This document shows positions 1-7,072 of a stretch of DNA of 32,223 nt, in pieces (the stretch's first letter is position 1; each line of letters opens with the position of its first letter). A model generated the notes under the pieces. It was not told where the DNA came from. It ran no database searches and worked only from the letters and a program-made list of their open reading frames with translations. Source of the stretch: MWDV01 sp964634255 (GTDB lineage Bacteria; Verrucomicrobiota; Verrucomicrobiia; Limisphaerales; MWDV01); the NCBI GenBank assembly GCA_964634255.1, contig CAZWJC010000044.1, positions 1 to 32,223 of the forward strand, written 5' to 3'. The translations under genes were made by a program, and so were the position numbers.

Positions 1-1570
1 GCGTGCCGTTGGCAAGCATCAGCAAGGTAAAGAAGTTCTTCACTTGCCGCCGGCGCAACGCGAGCACTTCAGCGGGAGTACCGTCGTCACCTTCGTGGCC
101 ACAGTTCCAGCTCAGGTTGTTGTCGCAACCGTCGGTATTGTTGTGGCCGTTCGCGCCGTTGTGCTTGTGGTTGTATGCCACCAGGTCGTAGAGGCAAAAG
201 CCGTCGTGGGCGGTGAGGAAGTTAACGCTCTGATACGGATGGTAAACGTCGCCCGGACGATCAGGGAAGATGTCGTCGCTGCCGTAAAGCCGGGCCATGA
301 GCGGACCGACCTTGCCGGGGTCTCCCTTCAAAAAAGCGCGCAGGTCATCGCGAAACTGGCCATTCCACTGCCGCCAGGTCAGGCCGGGAAAACTCCGGCC
401 CAGCAAATATGCGCCGATGTCCCAAGCCTCGGCGACCAGGCGCACGTCAAGCTGCGCGGCGAGGCCGCCGATCTCGTGAACGAGCGCCGGTTGATCCGTA
501 TCCACATTGCCGTCCTTATCCCGGGCGAACACCGAGGCGAGATCGAAGCGGAAACCGTCCACGTGCAAATTCTCCGCCCAATACCGCAGGCTGCGGAGCA
601 CGAGCGCCCGCATGATGGGATGCGCGCAGCGGGTTGTGTTGCCGCAGCCGCTGTCGTTGCGGTAATAGCCGTCCGGCTGGACGAGGTAAAAGCTGGTGTT
701 GTCCACGCCGCGATAGGAGTAGGTCGGCCCGCTCTGATCGCCCTCGGCGGTGTGGTTATAGACGACATCGAGCCACACCTCGATGCCGGCCTCGTGAAAC
801 GCGCGCACCATCTCTTGAAACTCCCGCAACGGCTCGTGCAGCGCGTAGCCGCGATGGGGCGCGAAGAAGCTCAGCGTCATGTAGCCCCAATAGTTCCCCT
901 CCTGCGGATCGAATTGCTGCACCGGCAACAATTCAACCACGGTGACACCGAGTTCCTTGAGGTAGGGAATCTTCTCGATCAAGCCGAGGAACGTCCCACG
1001 CTTCTCGGGCGCAACGCCGGAATTGGCGCGAGCGGTGAATCCTTTTACGTGCAACTCATACACGATCGTGTCGTGCTCGTGCCGCGGCTTGGGGGCTTTT
1101 TTCCAGTCGAACGGTGTTGTTGCTTCCGGCAAGATGCCCAGCGGTGCGCGCCCGACATTCGGCCCCGGGTTGCAAGCCACATCGCGCGAGAAATCCTCTG
1201 GGAAATGGACCGCGGCGGCGAACGGATCGAGCAGCACTTTCTCCGCGTCGAACCGATGGCCACTCTCCGGCTCGGATGGTCCATCCACCCGGTAACCGTA
1301 ATAGACTGCCTTGGGCGCGGCCGATTGCGGAACGAAGCAGTGCCAGATACGCCCGGTCTTGTTTCGCACCGGATCGAGTGTCAACTCCAACGCCGGCTTC
1401 ACCACGTCCGTTTCGTTGTAGAGCAGCAGCGTAACGCCGGTGGCATGATGCGAGAACAACGCGAAGTTCCACGCCTGCTCGGACTCAACCCAGGTCGCGC
1501 CGAGCGGCGACGGACTGCCTTCCACCCGTTCCCAGGCTTCCACACTCTTCAGTTGTCCCAGCCGGTTCAT
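1..1570 (-). CDS. glgX: Glycogen debranching enzyme GlgX / isoamylase-type (partial, 3' end outside window)
   Basis: This enzyme hydrolyses alpha-1,6 branches of glycogen, trimming the limit dextrin left by glycogen phosphorylase. About 523 codons are present before the window edge. An N-terminal CBM48-like segment (roughly residues 20-120) precedes the GH13 barrel. The conserved GH13 regions are visible: DVVYNHT near residue 267, GFRFDLA with the nucleophile Asp near 342, VAEAWD with the acid/base Glu near 380, and FLTAHDG near 453. The start ATG at 1570 is supported by a strong AGGAGG seven bases upstream. It is the last visible gene of the glycogen/fermentation operon, downstream of glgP, which fits joint glycogen mobilisation. 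A TreX-type isoamylase is the alternative; motifs alone do not separate the two. Confidence 0.93.
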   Translation of the reverse strand, partial: MNRLGQLKSVEAWERVEGSPSPLGATWVESEQAWNFALFSHHATGVTLLLYNETDVVKPALELTLDPVRNKTGRIWHCFVPQSAAPKAVYYGYRVDGPSEPESGHRFDAEKVLLDPFAAAVHFPEDFSRDVACNPGPNVGRAPLGILPEATTPFDWKKAPKPRHEHDTIVYELHVKGFTARANSGVAPEKRGTFLGLIEKIPYLKELGVTVVELLPVQQFDPQEGNYWGYMTLSFFAPHRGYALHEPLREFQEMVRAFHEAGIEVWLDVVYNHTAEGDQSGPTYSYRGVDNTSFYLVQPDGYYRNDSGCGNTTRCAHPIMRALVLRSLRYWAENLHVDGFRFDLASVFARDKDGNVDTDQPALVHEIGGLAAQLDVRLVAEAWDIGAYLLGRSFPGLTWRQWNGQFRDDLRAFLKGDPGKVGPLMARLYGSDDIFPDRPGDVYHPYQSVNFLTAHDGFCLYDLVAYNHKHNGANGHNNTDGCDNNLSWNCGHEGDDGTPAEVLALRRRQVKNFFTLLMLANGT

Positions 1571-1581
1571 GGCAGCGCCTC

Positions 1582-1695
1582 CTAATCCGCGCGTCGAGGT
1601 TCGACCGGCCGGATTCCCTTCCCGGAATCCGCGAGGGCGCGCCACTTCAGAATCTGCCGGACGACACGAGGTTCAGCATGACGGGACGGATTCAT
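1582..1695 (-). CDS. Possible 37-aa ORF coupled to the channel gene
   Basis: A short reading frame starts with an ATG that overlaps the stop of the channel gene as ATGA and ends 11 bases before the glgX start. The product would be small and basic (many Arg, His, Lys). No family is recognised and no motif is visible. The only support is the overlap arrangement, which is common in this operon; it could equally be a spacer that is open by chance. The strong glgX ribosome binding site lies just after its stop, so its translation could couple channel and glgX expression. Confidence 0.25.
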   Translation of the reverse strand: MNPSRHAEPRVVRQILKWRALADSGKGIRPVEPRRAD

Positions 1696-2132
1696 TCGCT
1701 TGAAGCTGCGCTCCTTTCTCTCTGCGTCGCATACAGCCTGTTCACCAAGGCGAAGAAGAACCCGGTCGAAAGCCCGCACATCAGGATGCCGGCCAATCCC
1801 TCGACCGGCCCGAGCAATCGCCACTCTTTCGGCAGCACCAGGTCGCCATAACCGACCGTGGCGTAGGTGACGCCCGAAAAGTAAAACGCCGACTCCAGAT
1901 CTGGCAGACACCGTTCGCGCCAATAGAACAGCGCCCAGACGGCAACTTCGACGAGATGAATCGCGATTAACAGCCACACGATCCGGATCAACAGCCAGGT
2001 CGCCGCCCAGAACCGTGCGCCGGCCTGCAAATGCGCGCGCGACACCCATCGAAGCAGGGCCACCATCCCCACGCCGTGAATCACCACCGTCAACGCCAGC
2101 AGGAGCGCGGCAAGTGTCAGTTTGAGAAACAT
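1692..2132 (-). CDS. Two-TM potassium-channel-like protein (Ion_trans_2 pore)
   Basis: This 146-aa inner-membrane protein probably forms a cation pore as a tetramer. The potassium selectivity filter TVGYGD is present in the re-entrant loop at about residues 92-97, preceded by the pore-helix sequence SAFYFSGVTYA. Hydrophobic segments lie at about 1-28 and 45-70 before the pore, and a further one at about 108-132 follows it, as expected for Ion_trans_2 proteins. No RCK/TrkA-N or cyclic-nucleotide domain follows, so gating is not evident. It sits between glgP and glgX, 47 bases after the glgP stop, probably in the same transcript. Accumulated glycogen or fermentation acids may link to ion balance, but that is inference. 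Confidence 0.82.
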   Translation of the reverse strand: MFLKLTLAALLLALTVVIHGVGMVALLRWVSRAHLQAGARFWAATWLLIRIVWLLIAIHLVEVAVWALFYWRERCLPDLESAFYFSGVTYATVGYGDLVLPKEWRLLGPVEGLAGILMCGLSTGFFFALVNRLYATQRERSAASSE

Positions 2133-2179
2133 GTCGAGCTCATTAATTCAACGCCTCGTCAACGGGCTGCCTGGTCGGG

Positions 2180-4666
2180 TCACGCCTGCGCCGGCGGTAA
2201 CACCTCCACCGGACAGGTCCCAGCCCGCCAGATGTCCTTCGCGTATTCGGCAATCGTGCGGTCGCTGGAGAACTTGCCGGAGGCCGCAATGTTCAGGATG
2301 GCCTTACGCGACCAGCCCTCCTGGTCCTTGAAGAGTTCGCCCAACTGCGCGTGCGCCTCGCTGTAGCTCTTGAGGTCAGCCAAGTGCAGGTAGTGATCGC
2401 CCTTGCCCAACAACGCATCCAGGATCGGCGCGAACACATCCGGCTCGTTCTTGCTGAAGTGATTCCCAGCGATGAGGTCCAGCACGGCACGCGTCTCGGG
2501 GTCGTTGTCGTAATGCCATTGCGGGCTGTACACGCCGCGGCTTCTGGCCACCTCCTCCGCGCTCAGGCCGAACAGGAAGAAGTTCTCCTCGCCCGCCGCC
2601 TCCGCCATCTCGATGGTCGCGCCATCGCGCGTGCCGATGGTGAGCGCGCCGTTCATCATGAACTTCATGTTGCTCGTGCCGCTGGCTTCGTAACCCGCGG
2701 TGGAGATTTGTTCCGAAACGTCGCTGGCCGGGATGAGCCGTTCGGCGACGGAGACTCGGTAGTCCGGCACAAAAACCGCCTTAAGCCGGCCCCGCACGGC
2801 TGGGTCGTCGTCAATGGTGCCGCCCAAGTTGTTGATGAACTTGATGACGAGCTTGGCAAAGGTGTAGGCGGGTGCGGCCTTGCCGCCGAAGAAGAAGGTG
2901 CGCGGCGGCACCGCGAGTGCCGGATTCTCCCGCAGCCGATTGTAGAGAACCACGATGTGGAGCGCGTTTAGCAGTTGCCGCTTGTATTCGTGGATGCGCT
3001 TGATCTGCGTGTCAAAGATCGTCTCAGGATCAACCACCTGGCCGGTGGCGGACTTCAGCCAATCGGCAAAGCGGGTCTTTGCCGCCCGTTTGGCCTTGCG
3101 GACAGCGGCGCGGAAAGCCTTGTCCTCGGCCAGCGGCTTGAGCTTTTCGAGCTGGCTGAGATCGGCGATCCAACCATCGCCGATGGCTTCCGTGATGACT
3201 TTCGAGAGCGCAGGATTCGCCAGCAATAGGAAGCGGCGCTGGGTGACGCCGTTGGTCTTGTTGTTAAACCGTTCCGGGAACAGTTCTGCGAAGTCCGGCA
3301 CGACGGTCTTCTTCAGCAGGTCCGTATGGATGGCCGCCACGCCGTTCGTGCTGTGCGAGCCGACGATGGCCACGTGCGCCATGCGGACTTTCTTCGGCTC
3401 GCCTTCCTCAATGAGACTCACGCGGGCGATCCGGGCGTTATCACCCGGATACTTCGCACGCACGCCGTCCAGAAAGCGCTGGTTGATCTCGTAAATGATC
3501 TCGAGCTGGCGTGGGAGCATGGTCTCGAACCACGGCAGCGGCCACTTTTCCAATGCCTCGGGCAGCAGCGTGTGGTTCGTATACGCCAACGTGCCTTGCG
3601 TGAGCTTCCACGCGTCGTCCCAGCCGAGCTTCGCCTCGTCGAGCAGGACACGCATCAGTTCGGGCACGGCCAGCGTGGGATGGGTGTCGTTGAGCTGCAT
3701 CGCCACCTTCTCGGGCAGAGCCGACCAATCATTGCCGGCGGCACGGAACCGGCGCAGTGCATCCGCAATGGTGCAGGCGACAAGGAAGTACTGTTGCAGG
3801 AAACGCAGCCCCTTGCCCTGCGTGGTCGAGTCGTCCGGATAAAGCACGCGCGTCAGCGTCTCAGCGGTGAGCGTCTCGGCGAGCGCACCTACGAAATCAC
3901 CGCTGCTGAATTGTTGAAAATCGAAGTAGTCCGGCGTTGCCGCGGACCACAGGCGCAGGGTGTTGATCGTCTTGCCACCGTAGCCAACCACCGGGCGGTC
4001 ATGTGGAATGCCGATGAGCGTAGAAGGGCGGCCATGGACCACGCGCAACTCCCCGCCGCGGATGTCGAACGAGCAGCCGAGGCGAACCTCGACCGCTTCG
4101 TTGGGACGCGCCACTTCCCACGGATCGGGCCGGGCGAGCCAGTGATCCGGTTGCTCGCGTTGCCACCCCTCGCGGATGGTTTGCCTGAAGATGCCGTATT
4201 CGTAGCGCAGGCCGGAGCCCATGCCGGGGATGCCGAGCGTGGCCATCGAATCGAGAAAACAAGCCGCCAGCCGACCGAGTCCGCCATTACCCAACCCGGC
4301 GTCAGGCTCCTGTTCCATGATTTCCAGCGGGTCAATCTTGTGCCGCTTGCAGAAGTGGCCCAGCACCGGGTCTAACATCAGGTTGGTAATGTTGTTCGCG
4401 AGCGCGCGTCCCATGAGGAATTCCAGCGAGAGGTAGTAGACCCGCTTGGCATTGCGCTCCTGATACGTCTGCTCCGTCTTGAGCCAGCGCTGCGAGAGCA
4501 CGTCGCGGATCGAATGCGCGATGGCCTCGAACTTGTCGCGCGGCGTGGCGGCCTGGATGGGGACTACGTGATCAAACGTCAGGTGCCGTTCGTAGAGGGC
4601 ATTTTCGCCACCGGAGAATTTCACCGGACCACAGTTGTAACGAGCAAGCAGTTCTTCGTGTGACAT
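2180..4666 (-). CDS. glgP: Glycogen/alpha-glucan phosphorylase
   Basis: GT35 enzyme that cleaves alpha-1,4 glucan with phosphate to give glucose-1-phosphate, in the cytoplasm. At 828 residues it has the usual family length. Visible family features include EPDAGLGNGGLGRLAACFLD near the N-terminus, QLNDTHP mid-protein, NGVTQRR, and the pyridoxal-phosphate site EASGTSNMKF with the Schiff-base lysine at about residue 668. The ATG at 4666 is preferred because AAGGA lies nine bases upstream. An alternative in-frame ATG at 4684 overlaps the ldh stop as ATGA and would add six residues. It follows ldh directly in the operon, so glycogen breakdown is transcribed together with lower glycolysis and fermentation. 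Confidence 0.96.
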   Translation of the reverse strand: MSHEELLARYNCGPVKFSGGENALYERHLTFDHVVPIQAATPRDKFEAIAHSIRDVLSQRWLKTEQTYQERNAKRVYYLSLEFLMGRALANNITNLMLDPVLGHFCKRHKIDPLEIMEQEPDAGLGNGGLGRLAACFLDSMATLGIPGMGSGLRYEYGIFRQTIREGWQREQPDHWLARPDPWEVARPNEAVEVRLGCSFDIRGGELRVVHGRPSTLIGIPHDRPVVGYGGKTINTLRLWSAATPDYFDFQQFSSGDFVGALAETLTAETLTRVLYPDDSTTQGKGLRFLQQYFLVACTIADALRRFRAAGNDWSALPEKVAMQLNDTHPTLAVPELMRVLLDEAKLGWDDAWKLTQGTLAYTNHTLLPEALEKWPLPWFETMLPRQLEIIYEINQRFLDGVRAKYPGDNARIARVSLIEEGEPKKVRMAHVAIVGSHSTNGVAAIHTDLLKKTVVPDFAELFPERFNNKTNGVTQRRFLLLANPALSKVITEAIGDGWIADLSQLEKLKPLAEDKAFRAAVRKAKRAAKTRFADWLKSATGQVVDPETIFDTQIKRIHEYKRQLLNALHIVVLYNRLRENPALAVPPRTFFFGGKAAPAYTFAKLVIKFINNLGGTIDDDPAVRGRLKAVFVPDYRVSVAERLIPASDVSEQISTAGYEASGTSNMKFMMNGALTIGTRDGATIEMAEAAGEENFFLFGLSAEEVARSRGVYSPQWHYDNDPETRAVLDLIAGNHFSKNEPDVFAPILDALLGKGDHYLHLADLKSYSEAHAQLGELFKDQEGWSRKAILNIAASGKFSSDRTIAEYAKDIWRAGTCPVEVLPPAQA

Positions 4667-4680
4667 GGGTTTGGTTCCTT

Positions 4681-5631
4681 TCATGGGGCGCTCACTTTGA
4701 TGGACTGAATGGCTTCGCATAAAATGCCGGCACTACGCCGCAGGGCGGCATGTTCGGAGGCGTCCAGCGGCAGAGGGATGGTGGTCAGCGCACCGTCCCC
4801 ACCCACCAGATGGGGCAGCGCCAGAGTCACCCCCTCACAGTCCGGCACGCCACGGATGCGCGAGCAAATGGTCAGAATGGCCCGTTGATCGTGCAACAAC
4901 ACGTCCACAATCCGCGCCACCGCGCTGCCAATCCCGTAATAGGTGGCACCCTTGCCAGCAATGATGTGATACGCCGCCCGCCGCACTTGTTCATCAATCT
5001 CCTGGCGGTCCGCATGGGTCAGGGTTTTGCCGCTAACCTTGGCGAACTCGTCGAGGTTCAATCCGGCGATCGTTACCTGCGACCAGGCAAGCACCTCTGA
5101 ATCGCCATGCTCGCCGAGCACGTAGGCGTGAACATGATGCGGATCCACGCCGAAGTGCCGGCCCAGCAGCGTCCGAAAGCGGGCGGTATCAAGCGTGGTG
5201 CCCGAGCCGATGACCCGCGTGTGCGGCACACCAAACTCCGCGGCGAAGTCCGCGGCCAGGTGCGTCATGATGTCCACCGGATTGCTCACCACCAGCAACA
5301 CGGCTTCGGGCGCGTGGCGGAGTACAGAGGGAACAATTTGCCGGAACACCTCGGCGTTGCGCTGGAGGAGTTGGAGCCGGGTCTCGCCTGGCTTCTGCGC
5401 CACGCCACCCGCGATGACCACCACCCGCGCACCCACGAGGTCCGGGTAGTCACCGGCGCGCACCGTGAGCGGATGCGCAAACGGAACGGCGTGATAAAGG
5501 TCGTTGGCCTCCGCCTCGGCGCGCTTGCGATTCAAGTCCACGAGCACGATTTCCCGTCCCACGCCACTCATGACGAGCGCGTAAGCGGAGGTCGAGCCCA
5601 CCATGCCGCAACCCACGATTCCGATCTTCAT
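4681..5631 (-). CDS. ldh: L-lactate dehydrogenase (NAD-dependent)
   Basis: This 316-aa enzyme reduces pyruvate to L-lactate and regenerates NAD+. The Rossmann motif GIVGCGMVGS is at residues 4-13. The substrate-specificity loop reads AQKPGETR with Gln79, the residue typical of lactate rather than malate dehydrogenases (malate enzymes have Arg there). SNPVD is at 116-120, Arg151 follows GTTLDTA, and the catalytic His175 is in GEHGDSE. The start overlaps the pyruvate kinase stop as ATGA, and its own stop abuts glgP. The position directly after pyk places it as the lactate exit of the operon. No allosteric feature can be judged from sequence. Confidence 0.95.
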   Translation of the reverse strand: MKIGIVGCGMVGSTSAYALVMSGVGREIVLVDLNRKRAEAEANDLYHAVPFAHPLTVRAGDYPDLVGARVVVIAGGVAQKPGETRLQLLQRNAEVFRQIVPSVLRHAPEAVLLVVSNPVDIMTHLAADFAAEFGVPHTRVIGSGTTLDTARFRTLLGRHFGVDPHHVHAYVLGEHGDSEVLAWSQVTIAGLNLDEFAKVSGKTLTHADRQEIDEQVRRAAYHIIAGKGATYYGIGSAVARIVDVLLHDQRAILTICSRIRGVPDCEGVTLALPHLVGGDGALTTIPLPLDASEHAALRRSAGILCEAIQSIKVSAP

Positions 5632-7070
5632 AGATTGATGATCTCCATGCGATGATCACCCGCCGGGTCATCAGCGGGAGAGCGGTGTGTGAGGATCACG
5701 AACTCGCCGGGCAGCCCGTGACGCCGCACCCAATCCTTCACATACGCGTTCCAGGAAGGCGGCATCGCCGGTTCGTGAACGGGCGTCACGCCGTAGGAGA
5801 ACCACAAGTTCTGACAGGTTCGTTCCCGTGGACTGAGGGCGATCACCCGCACGGGGAGATGCAACGCGGCCAGCCAGCGGGCGGTGGCCCCGGTCGCCGA
5901 AGGCACGAAGACCGCGGCAGGTTGAAGGTACTCCAGGCTGGCCTCAACGCTCACGGCGATCAGGTGCGCCGGGCGAACCCGTCCCGTGAGGTCCAAGCCG
6001 GCATACATTTCCTTCACCGAAACGCGGCGGCGGGTCGGCTCGACCGTCGCGGCAATCCGCGCCAGCATCGCGACGGCTTCGACAGGATACGCCCCCATCG
6101 CCGACTCACCGGAAAGCATGACGCAATCCGTGCCGTCCAGAATGGCGTTGGAGACATCCGTGGCCTCCGCCCGCGTAGGCAGACGGAAGGAGGTCATGGA
6201 CTCGAGCATCTGCGTCGCAGTAATGACCGGTTTGGCCCGGCGGTTGGCCCGGCGCATGATGTCCTTCTGCACCACGGCAATCCGCTCGATCGGCACCTCC
6301 ACACCAAGATCACCGCGCGCAATCATGAGGCCGTCGGCGGCTCCAAGAATTTCGTCGAGCCGGTCGAGGGCACGCGACCGCTCGATCTTGGCGATCACGA
6401 ACGGGTCGTGGCCGAATTCGCGCGCCGCTTCGCGCACCGCATGGATGTCTGCCGCGCCTTCGACGAACGACTGGCTCACCGCATCCACGCCATTCTCAAG
6501 CGCGAATTTCAGACACTCGCGATCCCGGTCCGTGAAGGCGCTGATGCCCAGGTCAATGCCCGGCAGGTTCAGGCCTTTCCGCGACCGGAGTTCGCCGCCC
6601 ACCTTGACCACGCACACCACATCGTTGCCGGCAACCTGAGCCACCTCCAATTGGATGTAGCCGTCGTTGAGCGACAGCGTGTCCCCCGGTTTCACCACCT
6701 GCGGTAGCCGCAAAAAACTCACGGAAACCCGCTGTTGGTTTCCGATGATGTCCTCCGTGGTGAGGGTGAACGGATCGCCCGGTTTCAGTTGGATTGGCTC
6801 CTCCGCGAACTTGCCCAGGCGCATCTTTGGCCCGGACAGATCCGCCATGATGGCCACAGTTCGCCCAACCACTTTCGCTGCGGCGCGGATGGTCTCGATG
6901 TTTTGCTTGTGCGCGGCAAATTCGCCGTGCGAAAAGTTCAGCCGCGCCACGTTCATGCCGGCGCGGATCATCTGCTCGAGGACCGGCTGGGTGTTCGACG
7001 CCGGACCGATGGTGGCGACGATCTTGGTTTTGTTGGTTGGGAGGCTCATGGTTTGGATTGTCTGGCGCAT
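5628..7070 (-). CDS. pyk: Pyruvate kinase
   Basis: Converts phosphoenolpyruvate and ADP to pyruvate and ATP. About 480 residues, standard length for the two-domain core plus C-domain. Seen: TKIVATIGPAS and MNVARLNFSHG near the N-terminus, DLSGPKMRLG (usual form DLQGPKIR), the metal and phosphate region MIARGDLGVEVP, and KPVITATQMLESM with TRAEATDVSNAILDGTD. ATG 7070 is preferred because GAAGG lies about six bases upstream and the codon follows the stop of the preceding fusion gene by two bases; ATG 7049 lacks a ribosome site. The C-terminal domain ends with a short tail that overlaps the ldh start. It sits between the acetate-kinase fusion and ldh, at the pyruvate branch point. Confidence 0.96.
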   Translation of the reverse strand: MRQTIQTMSLPTNKTKIVATIGPASNTQPVLEQMIRAGMNVARLNFSHGEFAAHKQNIETIRAAAKVVGRTVAIMADLSGPKMRLGKFAEEPIQLKPGDPFTLTTEDIIGNQQRVSVSFLRLPQVVKPGDTLSLNDGYIQLEVAQVAGNDVVCVVKVGGELRSRKGLNLPGIDLGISAFTDRDRECLKFALENGVDAVSQSFVEGAADIHAVREAAREFGHDPFVIAKIERSRALDRLDEILGAADGLMIARGDLGVEVPIERIAVVQKDIMRRANRRAKPVITATQMLESMTSFRLPTRAEATDVSNAILDGTDCVMLSGESAMGAYPVEAVAMLARIAATVEPTRRRVSVKEMYAGLDLTGRVRPAHLIAVSVEASLEYLQPAAVFVPSATGATARWLAALHLPVRVIALSPRERTCQNLWFSYGVTPVHEPAMPPSWNAYVKDWVRRHGLPGEFVILTHRSPADDPAGDHRMEIINL

Positions 7071-7072
7071 GC

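Noticed and set aside
44..1585. Long plus-strand open frame (513 codons)
   Set aside because: It is the antisense shadow of glgX; the minus strand shows all GH13 motifs and a strong ribosome site, whereas the plus frame has no family resemblance.
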